A stretch of DNA of 64,000 bases, taken from positions 310,001 through 374,000 of the forward strand of contig SPPL01000003.1 in the NCBI GenBank assembly GCA_004570955.1. Reading direction: 5' to 3'. Below, in pieces: positions 43,536-51,650 of this stretch. Position numbers and translations under genes: made by a program. The notes under the pieces were generated by a model. The model saw only the letters and a program-made list of their open reading frames with translations, made no database searches and was not told where the DNA came from. Source of the DNA: Jeotgalicoccus nanhaiensis. Lineage in GTDB: Bacteria; Bacillota; Bacilli; Staphylococcales; Salinicoccaceae. The stretch's first letter is position 1. Each line of letters opens with the position of its first letter.

Positions 43536-44909
43536 ATGAAACTTGGGACGAAAATACAGTTATATACGACGGTAATGATTGCTATTGTTGTAGTGCTGAC
43601 TAACTTATTAATTTACTTCGCCTATAAACATTATTCGCTGGAAGCGGAAATGGGACAGCTCGAAAATCGCGGCAATAATATAATTACTGAAATCCAGCAG
43701 GCAAAAGAGAATGGTATCAGCGGCGAAACTGTCCTGCAGTATTTCTCGCTCTCAGACGACTATATTACGATGCTGAATGCACAGGAAAAGCCTATCGTCA
43801 GAATTGCTACAGAAGAAAGCTATCTCGATCTCGGCCGTTCGTACAGTACGTCGCAGTATACGGATACAGTGTCGTTTAAGGGTGAGAATTTTGTCATGAT
43901 ATCTATGCCGGTCATTTGGGAAAACGGTGAAGTGCACAGCTTGCAAATATATGAGAATGTATATTTTTTATATGATACTTATAATATTTTAAAGTGGATT
44001 TTAATCATTTCAACTGCCGTTCTGCTGCTGCTTGTCTTCGTTTTAAATCAGTTCATTACCAATCTGATTACGAACCCGATTAAAAAGCTCGTAAAAAGAA
44101 TGAATGATACAGAAAACGTACGGCGTTATAAAACTATACCGGTCAATAAATCTGATACTCTGGAATTGAAAATGCTGACCGATTCATATAACGATATGAT
44201 GATGACTTTAAAAGCGCATGATGATAATCAGCAGGCTTTTATCATGAATGCATCACATGAATTAAAAACACCACTGACAGTAATCAGTTCATATGCAAGT
44301 ATGCTGGAACGTTTCGGTAAAACCCGTGAAGATTTGCTGGATGAAGGAATCACCGCAATTTCGGAAGAAACGGCACGCATGAAATATTTAACGGAACAAT
44401 TCTTGAGTTTTACAAAAGTAACGCATAGCGATACAAATCAAGATAAGGAGTATGTTCCTGCAGTGAAGCTGATTGAGAGCGTTGCGTCACGTCTTGAAAA
44501 AGTGTTTAAACGCAATATTAATATCGACTCCGGCGGTAAAAATCCTTATGTTTATGTTAATCCGCCGGCATTCGAACAGCTGCTGCGCATATTTTTGGAT
44601 AATGCGTATAAGTACAGCAGTGACGATATAGATGTCAATATCGATGAAACGGATAAATCGATTATTATTGCTGTGACAGATTACGGTATCGGAATACCGA
44701 AAGAAGATTTAAACGAAATTTTTACCCGTTTTTACCGGGTGGATAAAGCCCGTACTAGAAAAACAGGCGGTTCGGGCCTCGGTTTATCAATAGCAAAACA
44801 GCTGGCAGAGAATAATGATATTGAGATATCGGCTGAGAGTATTTTTACAGAAGGATCAACATTCACATTAACGATGAAAAAGGAGACTGACAATGACGAA
44901 GCGGAGTAA
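43536..44909 (+). CDS. Sensor histidine kinase
   Basis: A 457-residue membrane kinase. Helices at about 10-30 and 152-175 enclose an extracellular sensor of about 120 residues; a HAMP domain follows at about 175-228. The phospho-acceptor is His241 in NASHELKTPLTVI, the ATP lid has N-box FLDNAYKYSS, G1 DYGIGIP and G2 GGSGLGLSIAK. It partners the regulator upstream. Its architecture is that of ArlS/YkoH. The 3' end overlaps the next PepSY gene by 17 bases. Confidence 0.92.
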   Translation: MKLGTKIQLYTTVMIAIVVVLTNLLIYFAYKHYSLEAEMGQLENRGNNIITEIQQAKENGISGETVLQYFSLSDDYITMLNAQEKPIVRIATEESYLDLGRSYSTSQYTDTVSFKGENFVMISMPVIWENGEVHSLQIYENVYFLYDTYNILKWILIISTAVLLLLVFVLNQFITNLITNPIKKLVKRMNDTENVRRYKTIPVNKSDTLELKMLTDSYNDMMMTLKAHDDNQQAFIMNASHELKTPLTVISSYASMLERFGKTREDLLDEGITAISEETARMKYLTEQFLSFTKVTHSDTNQDKEYVPAVKLIESVASRLEKVFKRNINIDSGGKNPYVYVNPPAFEQLLRIFLDNAYKYSSDDIDVNIDETDKSIIIAVTDYGIGIPKEDLNEIFTRFYRVDKARTRKTGGSGLGLSIAKQLAENNDIEISAESIFTEGSTFTLTMKKETDNDEAE

Positions 44910-45579
44910 ATTTGTAATTGCGCTCTCAGGACTCATAGCAGGTATTGTTATAGGTGTCCTGTGGGTAACCTTAAATCAGCAGGATTTTATCTCCGAAGAT
45001 GAAGCACGCGCTGTTGTTACAGAACGTTACGGCGGATCTGTTGAAACGGTATCGCTGTCAGACGACGACCGTTATTTTGTGATTAACTTGAAAGGTAAAT
45101 CGGCGACACACAGTATTACTGTGGATCGTGAAGATTCGAGTGTACAGGATATTCAAACAGTGGCTGAACATCCGGAAAATGAAAAAACTGTTCAGGAAGA
45201 TAAAGAAAAAGAGCAGGTGCAAAGAGAAGAACAAACAGAAGATAAAAAAGAAACTGAACAGCCGGAGGAAGACACAGAGCTGACAGTTGAAGAAGCTGTA
45301 GAGATTGCAGCAGCAGAAGTCGGCGGTATAAATGTTTACTCGACGTGGAGCGGTGAAGGAGACACCCGAGAGTACTATATTCTGCAGCTGGTTAATGATG
45401 ATGATGAAGGCGCCTTGATTACAGTCAATGCTGTCACAGGTATCGTTGATAAAGTTATATGGCTCGAAATAGATGATGATTATGAAGAGATGGAGCAGCT
45501 GGTCTATGAGGCAGCTGAATACGCAGCTATGTACGATAGCAGATATATCGAATTCGACGATGATTATTTTGAAGACTAG
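44893..45579 (+). CDS. Membrane-anchored PepSY protein
   Basis: A 228-residue protein with an uncleaved N-terminal helix (FVIALSGLIAGIVIGVLWV), a first PepSY-like domain to about residue 90, a charged Glu/Lys/Gln linker and a second PepSY domain (LTVEEAVEIAAAEVGG onward), ending in an acidic tail. AAAGGAG lies before the ATG inside the kinase gene. Coupling to the two-component genes suggests a role in signal modulation or in the response itself. Confidence 0.85.
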   Translation: MTKRSKFVIALSGLIAGIVIGVLWVTLNQQDFISEDEARAVVTERYGGSVETVSLSDDDRYFVINLKGKSATHSITVDREDSSVQDIQTVAEHPENEKTVQEDKEKEQVQREEQTEDKKETEQPEEDTELTVEEAVEIAAAEVGGINVYSTWSGEGDTREYYILQLVNDDDEGALITVNAVTGIVDKVIWLEIDDDYEEMEQLVYEAAEYAAMYDSRYIEFDDDYFED

Positions 45580-45587
45580 TACATTCG

Positions 45588-45616
45588 TTGACAGAGATGT
45601 TGATAAGTTATATAAT
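45588..45616 (+). promoter_or_regulatory. Consensus sigma-A promoter of the MarR gene
   Basis: TTGACA and TATAAT, both exact, are 17 bases apart. The predicted start is about 45623, 27 bases before the ATG at 45650. A promoter this strong usually needs repression, probably autoregulation. Confidence 0.85.
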
Positions 45617-45649
45617 TTGATGGATTTGAAGCCCCTGAGGAGTAATATC

Positions 45650-46087
45650 ATGACGAGAATGGAAGAAAGTTTAAAAGCATTTGTCGGTATTAAAAGAACA
45701 AATGATATTTTGGAGAAGTTGGTAAAGAATGATGCACAGCAGTACGGACTGAATATCAGCGAGTTTGCAGTCCTGGAACTTTTATATAATAAAGGTCCCC
45801 AGCCGATTAACCGCATTCAGGAACGGATATTGATTGCAAATTCAAGTACGACTTATATACTGGATAAGCTGCAGCAAAAAGGCTATATAATCCGGAAACG
45901 TGATGAGAATGACAGACGCAGTATGAAAGCGGCATTGACTGAAGAAGGAGAAAACCTGATTGCACGGATTTTCCCTGCACACAGCGAACTTCTTGCAGGT
46001 TTGTTTACTGCCTTAAGTGACGAAGAGCTGAGTGCCTTCAGAGAGATGCTGAAAAAAATCAGTGCCAGTGCGCACAGCAGCAATTAA
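45650..46087 (+). CDS. MarR-family regulator, MhqR-like
   Basis: A 145-residue winged-helix dimer. LNISEFAVLELLYNKGPQPINRIQERILIANSSTTYILDKL is the HTH region and RKRDENDRRS the wing; together they resemble MhqR (YkvE), which responds to quinones and catechols. A start at 45650 fits GAGGAG 7 bases upstream and the perfect promoter; the longer frame from 45473 runs inside the preceding gene. No quinone-detoxifying gene lies beside it, so its targets are probably elsewhere. Confidence 0.88.
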   Translation: MTRMEESLKAFVGIKRTNDILEKLVKNDAQQYGLNISEFAVLELLYNKGPQPINRIQERILIANSSTTYILDKLQQKGYIIRKRDENDRRSMKAALTEEGENLIARIFPAHSELLAGLFTALSDEELSAFREMLKKISASAHSSN

Positions 46088-46104
46088 AAATACGGGGTTA
46101 TTCG

Positions 46105-46135
46105 AGCGGTACACAAACGTGTACCGCTTTTTTTA
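46105..46135 (+). terminator. Terminator after the MarR gene
   Basis: AGCGGTACAC-aaac-GTGTACCGCT and a run of T. Confidence 0.92.
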
Positions 46136-46189
46136 TATTCCAAACTGTTCTATAGTAATAATAATATTAAAATGAAGGAATGTGTGATT

Positions 46190-46702
46190 ATGCTGGAACG
46201 ACTAGAGAAAGATGAGTTTGAACAATTATATACATTGATGACGGATTCATTTCCGCCGTCGGAAATAAGAAATTTTAAAAGACAGCAGATGCTGCTGGAT
46301 AAGCCAGATTATAACGTTTATATATTGCGCGAAAATGGCGAAATACTGGCGTTCTTTGCAGAATGGACCAGTACAAAATACCGCTTCTTAGAACACCTCG
46401 CAGTGAATGAAAAACATCGTTCACGAGGTCTCGGTTCAAAAACGCTTCAGGCATATACCGATATGAGCAGTAAACCTGTTGTCCTCGAAGTGGAACCGCC
46501 TGAAGATGAAATACAGAGACGCCGCGTAAAATTTTATGAGAGAAATGGTTTTCATTTATCCTCTTACAGTTATATACAGCCTGTAATTAATGAAGGTTAC
46601 GATACTATCCCTCTCGTCATGATGACATATCCGGAGCTGCTTGATAACAGTGCGCTTGGAGGAATTAAAGACTGGCTCGATCAGACTGTTTACAAATCGT
46701 AA
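46190..46702 (+). CDS. GNAT-family N-acetyltransferase
   Basis: A 170-residue GNAT fold. The acetyl-CoA loop is EKHRSRGLGSKTLQAY near residue 85; FLEHLAVNE forms the preceding strand and KFYERNGFH the later one. The ATG at 46190 is used, with AAGGAATG upstream; an ATG at 46172 overlaps that site. The acceptor is unknown. It may share a transcript with the MFS gene 24 bases downstream. Confidence 0.88.
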   Translation: MLERLEKDEFEQLYTLMTDSFPPSEIRNFKRQQMLLDKPDYNVYILRENGEILAFFAEWTSTKYRFLEHLAVNEKHRSRGLGSKTLQAYTDMSSKPVVLEVEPPEDEIQRRRVKFYERNGFHLSSYSYIQPVINEGYDTIPLVMMTYPELLDNSALGGIKDWLDQTVYKS

Positions 46703-46726
46703 TTAAAAGTTTAATGGGGGATGGAA

Positions 46727-47926
46727 ATGGATTTTATAGAACGGGGAACTAAAAGTTACAAACAGACAGCACTCGCTTTTTTCGCCGCAGGCTTTAATAC
46801 ATTTGCGATACTCTATGTAGTGCAGCCGATTCTGCCTGATTTAACTGCTTACTATGGTGTCACTCCGACAGCTGCAAGTTTATCGCTTTCCGTAACAACA
46901 TTTACTCTCGCAGTCAGCATGCTGATTTTCGGTTCTATTTCAGAAGCAGTAGGACGGAAAAATATTATGATAGCATCAATGCTCGCTGCTTCGGTCCTAT
47001 GTATACTTACTGCCTTCAGTCCGACATTCAGCTCATTAATTGTTATGCGGGCAGTGCAGGGGGTGGCGCTTGCCGGCCTGCCTTCTATTGCGATGGCTTA
47101 TCTTGGAGAAGAAATTCATCCGCGGAGCCTCCCGGGCGCGATGGGATTATACATAAGCGGAAATGCTCTTGGTGCAGTATTTGGCCGTGTTTTTTCAGGT
47201 GTAACAGCAGGATTATGGGGATGGCAGTATGGTCTGATTGGCGTCGGTGCAGTCGGTCTGTTTGCAGCATTTATTTTCTGGTATGCATTGTCTCCTTCCA
47301 AGCATTTCGTGAAGAGAGATTTCAATGTTAAAGAACTTCTTAAATCACTGACCGGCCACATGAAAAACCCGCTGCTGCTTATTTTATTTATAATGGGTTT
47401 TCTGCTTCTCGGAACAAATGTTTCTCTTTATAATTATGTTTCATTCGTGCTGATAGAAGATTATAATATCAGCCAAACCGTCGTCAGCGGGATTTATCTG
47501 ATTTTTCTCGTGGGTGTTTTAAGTTCGATGTTTTCAGGAAATCTTGTTTACAGGTTTGGTAAAGTAGTCATGCTTTATGCGGGGATTATTGTTGCGATTA
47601 CAGGGCTTGTTACAGTGCTTCTGCCATCTGTATGGATGATTATTGCCGGACTGATATTGTTTACGTTCGGGTTCTTTATCGCACATTCGCTCACGAGCGG
47701 CTGGGTCGGGAATATTGCACACAGCAATAAAGCCCAGGCATCATCACTCTACCTGTTTTTCTATTATACTGGTTCTAGTGTAGGGGGGACGCTTGCGGGG
47801 GTATTCTGGATGCAGGGCGGCTGGCTTGGAGTTTCAATGATGAACATTGGATTTTTAACGTTATGTCTGATTTTGTTCATGCTGTTTTTGTATTTGCTGA
47901 AACGGAGAATATGGCATTTCAAATAA
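46727..47926 (+). CDS. MFS transporter (YgaY/YnfM-like)
   Basis: A 399-residue 12-helix MFS protein. FNTFAILYVVQPILPDLTAYYGVTPTAASLSLSVTT in helices 1-2 and FGSISEAVGRKNIM after helix 2 place it near the YnfM/YgaY group, usually called arabinose- or drug-efflux-like. ATG 46727 has GGGGGATGG upstream; an ATG six bases earlier overlaps it. The substrate is unknown. A terminator follows directly. Confidence 0.85.
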   Translation: MDFIERGTKSYKQTALAFFAAGFNTFAILYVVQPILPDLTAYYGVTPTAASLSLSVTTFTLAVSMLIFGSISEAVGRKNIMIASMLAASVLCILTAFSPTFSSLIVMRAVQGVALAGLPSIAMAYLGEEIHPRSLPGAMGLYISGNALGAVFGRVFSGVTAGLWGWQYGLIGVGAVGLFAAFIFWYALSPSKHFVKRDFNVKELLKSLTGHMKNPLLLILFIMGFLLLGTNVSLYNYVSFVLIEDYNISQTVVSGIYLIFLVGVLSSMFSGNLVYRFGKVVMLYAGIIVAITGLVTVLLPSVWMIIAGLILFTFGFFIAHSLTSGWVGNIAHSNKAQASSLYLFFYYTGSSVGGTLAGVFWMQGGWLGVSMMNIGFLTLCLILFMLFLYLLKRRIWHFK

Positions 47927-47952
47927 AAAAACGCCCTTATGGACGTTTTTTT
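47925..47952. terminator. Bidirectional terminator
   Basis: AAAAAACGCCC and GGACGTTTTTTT pair around TTAT with one mismatch, between convergent MFS and aldehyde dehydrogenase genes. Confidence 0.85.
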
Positions 47953-47955
47953 ATT

Positions 47956-49383
47956 TTATGAAAAATAACCTTTAATAGATTTTACTTCTAAAAATTCTTC
48001 TATGCCGTAATCGCCCCATTCACGTCCTATACCTGACTGCTTATAGCCGCCGAATGGTAAATTGCTCGGGCCTCCGCAATCATTAATACTGATTGTGCCC
48101 GCTTCGATGGAACGTGCAACATACTGAAGTTTTTCTTTGTTCTTGCCGACAACATAACCTGCAAGTCCGTAAACAGTGTCATTGGCAATGCGGATTGCTT
48201 CGTCTAAATCGTTATAAGTAATGACACTCATTACAGGGCCGAAAATCTCTTCCTGAGCAATAGTCATACTGTTATCAACATCGGTAAATATTGTCGGTTT
48301 AACGAAGTAGCCTGTATCGAGACCTTCTGGTTTCCCTGTACCGCCGTGATACAGTGTTGCGCCTTCTTCCTGTCCTTTTTGAATATAACTCTGCACTCTG
48401 TCGAACTGTTTTTTGCTGATAAGCGGACCGACTTCTATGCCTTCTGCTCTTGGATCACCGACATTTACAGTGCTGATTTTCTCTTTCAGTTTCTTTAAAA
48501 ACTTATCTTTGAGTTCTGCCGGTACGAGTGTCCGGGTGCCGGCTGTACATACCTGACCGGTGTTTCTCACTACTCTGTTTACCGCAGAAGCTGCAGCATC
48601 ATCCAAATCTGCATCATCCAGTACGATTAAAGGAGATTTACCGCCGAGCTCCAGAGCTACTTTTTTAAAGTCAGCTGCTGCTTTTTCCATAATACTTTTG
48701 CCTGCCCGTCCAGAACCGGTAAATGACATCATCCGGACATCGGGATGTTCACTGAGCGGTGTGCCAACGTTGTCGCCATCGCCGTTTACGAGATTGAAAA
48801 CACCTTTAGGCACGCCGGCTGCCTGGAAAATCTCTGCTAAAATACATGCGGTAACCGGCGTCTCTTCACTTGGTTTTAAAACTACCGGAGAACCAGCTGC
48901 GAAGGCCGCTGATAATTTTAAGGCGGTCTGATTGGTCGGGAAGTTCCACGGTGTAATTAAACCAGCCACCCCGATACTTTCCTTCACAATGAGTGCATCG
49001 TCCCGCTGTTCTTCAAACTCAAATGTATCGAGTGTTTCTGCAGCAGTTCTGAAATGATTTAACCCAGCATTATAGTGGGAATTCTCAGAAACTGAGAGCG
49101 GCGAACCTAGTTCGTTTGTAATAGTTTCAATCAAGTCATCTTTCCGTTTCTCATATTCATCTGCAATACGTTCGAGCATTTCTCTGCGTTCCTTTACAGG
49201 AGTATTGCGGAATTTCAGATAAACGCTGTGTGCGGCAGCGACTGCTTTGTCGACATCTTCTGAGTTGCCGGCGGCAACAGTTGCAAATACCTCTTCAGTA
49301 GCCGGGTTAATAACCTCTATGGTTTTATTGTTTGCGCTGTCTGTCCATTCACCATTTATAAATTGCTGAGTATATTTAATCAA
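47956..49383 (-). CDS. Aldehyde dehydrogenase family protein
   Basis: A 475-residue NAD(P)-dependent aldehyde dehydrogenase. [21 protein letters not shown], catalytic Glu in LELGGKSP and catalytic Cys in [11 protein letters not shown] are in place, with [15 protein letters not shown] near the C-terminus. Closest in style to the uncharacterised staphylococcal/Bacillus AldA-like enzymes. The start is TTG at 49383, 8 bases after AGGAGG. The aldehyde is not predictable. Monocistronic. Confidence 0.92.
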   Translation of the reverse strand: MIKYTQQFINGEWTDSANNKTIEVINPATEEVFATVAAGNSEDVDKAVAAAHSVYLKFRNTPVKERREMLERIADEYEKRKDDLIETITNELGSPLSVSENSHYNAGLNHFRTAAETLDTFEFEEQRDDALIVKESIGVAGLITPWNFPTNQTALKLSAAFAAGSPVVLKPSEETPVTACILAEIFQAAGVPKGVFNLVNGDGDNVGTPLSEHPDVRMMSFTGSGRAGKSIMEKAAADFKKVALELGGKSPLIVLDDADLDDAAASAVNRVVRNTGQVCTAGTRTLVPAELKDKFLKKLKEKISTVNVGDPRAEGIEVGPLISKKQFDRVQSYIQKGQEEGATLYHGGTGKPEGLDTGYFVKPTIFTDVDNSMTIAQEEIFGPVMSVITYNDLDEAIRIANDTVYGLAGYVVGKNKEKLQYVARSIEAGTISINDCGGPSNLPFGGYKQSGIGREWGDYGIEEFLEVKSIKGYFS

Positions 49384-49464
49384 AGTGGAATCCTCCTAAT
49401 TTTGTGTGTATCTGTATAGTTGTATTTATCCGGTAGAGCAGTTTTTCAAACAAAAAGGCATATT

Positions 49465-49489
49465 AAAAACCTGAAGAAAAATCTTCAGG
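49465..49489. terminator. Terminator of the DoxX-like gene
   Basis: On the minus strand CCTGAAGA-TTTT-TCTTCAGG is followed by TTTTT. Confidence 0.85.
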
Positions 49490-49497
49490 CTGATTGT

Positions 49498-49845
49498 TTA
49501 TTTACGGAATGTTGAAAGGAAACTCAGCGTGTTCAGACCGAACAGTCCGAGTGCTTTTTTACTTCCCTCATAACCGTGACCCGCTTTCAGATGTTTTAAG
49601 ATAGCGACGCCGAGAACTGCGTTAATGAGGAACGTTCCGATACGTGTAAAAGTTTTCCCGAGGAACGACAGGAAAAGAAAAATTGAACCGACAGCTTCAA
49701 AATAGCCGGCGATTTTCATCTGGTCTTTGTTGACATTGAATTCCGATTCAAAATCTTCGCCGAGATTTCCTTCAGCTTTAATCTTATCGAGACCACCTTC
49801 AAATACTTTAGAACCTACATATAAATTAACGAGATATTTCAGCAT
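49498..49845 (-). CDS. DoxX-like membrane protein
   Basis: A 115-residue protein with three or four helices (FEAVGSIFLFLSFLG, FLINAVLGVAILKHL). The charged segment KIKAEGNLGEDFESEFNVNKDQMK between the first helix and the second is longer than in the DoxX protein at 20436. Assignment to DoxX-like families is moderate. AGGAGG precedes the ATG. Monocistronic. Confidence 0.7.
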   Translation of the reverse strand: MLKYLVNLYVGSKVFEGGLDKIKAEGNLGEDFESEFNVNKDQMKIAGYFEAVGSIFLFLSFLGKTFTRIGTFLINAVLGVAILKHLKAGHGYEGSKKALGLFGLNTLSFLSTFRK

Positions 49846-49938
49846 ATTCTGCCTCCTGAAATTTTTTTTAAAATAGACAATTATTAATTATATGACCATT
49901 TTAACATAAGGATAAACATAAAATTGCAATAATTAAAA

Positions 49939-50000
49939 TTGACTAAAAATTTTTCGTATGGTAACTTAATCTCATTGTAATTTCATGAAAGGCTTTTCAT
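49939..50000 (+). promoter_or_regulatory. Promoter and downstream inverted repeat
   Basis: TTGACT (49939-49944) and TAACTT (49962-49967) are 17 bases apart. ATGAAA-GGCT-TTTCAT (49985-50000) forms an inverted repeat just past the predicted start, a good place for a repressor. Confidence 0.4.
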
Positions 50001-50034
50001 AAAATATACCATTATAGATAAATATTTGGGGGTT

Positions 50035-51060
50035 TTGACAATTGACGAGCTGATAGGCATTGGTCTTCTTCTGGTTATTTTAGTATTTTTCACTTTATTT
50101 ACTCACTTTGCACCTTACGGTTCAAAAGTGATGGGTGCTTTTGCAGGTGCTGCAATCGCTACATATTTGGTTGAAGCTTTAAATACATTTGTTATTGGAG
50201 ATCTTTTTGATCTCGAATTTTTCCAGACTGCTGGAACAGTGGCAGGAGGTCTGGATGGCACGATAGTAGTTATGCTTGTCTGTCTGGCTATGAAAGTTAA
50301 CCCGGTAAACTCTGCAATCCTGGCCGCAGGATTTGGTGACATGGGACTGATTCCGGGGCTGTTTGCAGCATATATCGTATCATTTGGTGTACTTTGGCTG
50401 CAGCGGGTTATTCCTAAAGGACTCGACTTTATCATTGTAATTTTAATCGCTTTGCCGGTCATTCGTCTGCTGGGATTATTTATTACACCGCTTGTGGACA
50501 ACTCACTGCTGGAGATTGGAACAATTATTCAGACTGCTACGGATACAAGTCCGCTGCTTATGGGGTTGATGCTCGGGGGTATTGTTACAGTAGTCGGGAT
50601 TTCGCCGCTGAGCTCCATGGCATTAACTGCCCTGCTCGGACTGACAGGGGTGCCGATGGCAGTAGCTGCCTTATCCGCTTTCGCTTCTTCGCCAGCAAAC
50701 GCGTGGCTCTTCTATAAACTTAAAATAGGAGATTTAAAATCGATTATTTCAGTAGCAATCGAGCCGCTTTCGAAGGCAGATCTGATCACTGCGAATCCTA
50801 TACCTATGTACGTCACTAACTTTATAGGCGGCGGTTTATCGGGGATGGTTATTGCGATGTCGGGAATGGTAAATGATGCTCCCGGTACAGCAGCACCGGT
50901 GCCCGGATTGCTGGTAATGTTCGGTTATAATCCTGCAGTACAGGTTTTAACATATGCAGCAATATGTGCAGTGATCTCATTCCTTATTGCAGTAGCAGGT
51001 TCTTATGTATTCAGAAATACTAAAATTTATAACAGTGAAGTGCTTAAGGATTCATTATAA
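50035..51060 (+). CDS. PTS EIIC-like membrane protein
   Basis: A membrane protein of about 341 residues with 8-10 helices, rich in Gly/Ala, including GSKVMGAFAGAAIATYLVEALN near the N-terminus and GGGLSGMVIAMSGMVNDAPGTAAPVPGL in the C-half. It fits the EIIC-type family found without fused EIIA or EIIB domains, whose substrates are unknown. The start is ambiguous. TTG codons at 50026 and 50035 lie at or only 2 bases from GGGGG (50028-50032), while an in-frame ATT at 50041 is 8 bases from it. No other PTS genes are nearby. Confidence 0.78.
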   Translation: MTIDELIGIGLLLVILVFFTLFTHFAPYGSKVMGAFAGAAIATYLVEALNTFVIGDLFDLEFFQTAGTVAGGLDGTIVVMLVCLAMKVNPVNSAILAAGFGDMGLIPGLFAAYIVSFGVLWLQRVIPKGLDFIIVILIALPVIRLLGLFITPLVDNSLLEIGTIIQTATDTSPLLMGLMLGGIVTVVGISPLSSMALTALLGLTGVPMAVAALSAFASSPANAWLFYKLKIGDLKSIISVAIEPLSKADLITANPIPMYVTNFIGGGLSGMVIAMSGMVNDAPGTAAPVPGLLVMFGYNPAVQVLTYAAICAVISFLIAVAGSYVFRNTKIYNSEVLKDSL

Positions 51061-51094
51061 GAAGGCTGGAACAAAAGCTTTAAGACAATAAAAG

Positions 51095-51139
51095 AAATGG
51101 CTTGGAAATCTTGATTTTAAGACTTCCAAGCCATTTTTT
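51095..51139 (+). terminator. Terminator after the EIIC-like gene
   Basis: AAATGGCTTGGAA and TTCCAAGCCATTT pair with an additional inner TCTT/AAGA stem, then a T run. Confidence 0.9.
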
Positions 51140-51200
51140 ATAGAATGAATTAGATTAATGACAGGTTACCGGATCAGTTGCTTGCTGCTAGAGTAATAGC

Positions 51201-51450
51201 TAGGTTTCCGGGGTTGGGATGATCAGGTCTCATGTGTATCCGCGGTCTGTAGGGTAGGTATGATCGGATCTCATATGTATCCGGAAGCTTCAGGATTGGC
51301 ATGATGGGGTCTCATGTGTATCCGCGAGCTGTGGGGTTGGGATGATCGGATCTCATGTGTATCCGGAAACTCCAGAGTTGGCATGATGGGGTCTCATGTG
51401 TACCCAAGATCTCCAGGATTGGCGTCACAGATTCTCATAAGTATCCCAAC
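51201..51450. repeat. 41-bp tandem repeat array, six units
   Basis: The segment TCTCATGTGTATCC or a variant recurs at 51228, 51269, 51310, 51351, 51392 and 51433, always exactly 41 bases apart. Units 2 and 4 share TGATCGGATCTCAT; units 3 and 5 share GGCATGATGGGGTCTCAT, giving a weaker 82-base alternation. The period is not a multiple of three and stops occur in all frames, so it is noncoding. In each unit the bases either side of CTCATGTGT can form a 4-5 bp hairpin (CGGAT/ATCCG or GGGT/ACCC). Confidence 0.85.
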
Positions 51451-51650
51451 CCGTTTTATAAGGTGAAATGAAGAGTATTATTACAATAATATATTTCATA
51501 TTAACTTAATGCAAAAATTTATGTGCAAGAAAAATAAAAAAATTAAGACTTTGAAAGTATTGTGACAGATTAAACTATAGGGGCTAATTAGAGGTAAATA
51601 ATGTTATATTGGCAGTGAACCTTCAGAGATATTAAAGGAGTGACTGTCTA
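51451..51650 (+). promoter_or_regulatory. AT-rich leader of the DASS gene with extended -10
   Basis: This stretch holds no gene. TGTTATATT at 51602-51610 fits an extended -10 with TGn, 41 bases before the ATG at 51651, and AAAGGAGTGA at 51635-51644 is the ribosome site. No convincing -35 is seen. Confidence 0.4.

Noticed and set aside
45541-45561. TCGAATTCGA palindrome resembling the core of an MhqR box upstream of the MarR gene
   Set aside because: It lies in the codons for IEFDD of the PepSY gene, its outer arms do not match, and it is 30 bases upstream of the -35. Probably chance.
51201-51450. CRISPR array
   Set aside because: The unit repeats with no unique spacers between copies and no cas genes are nearby, so it is a simple tandem repeat.
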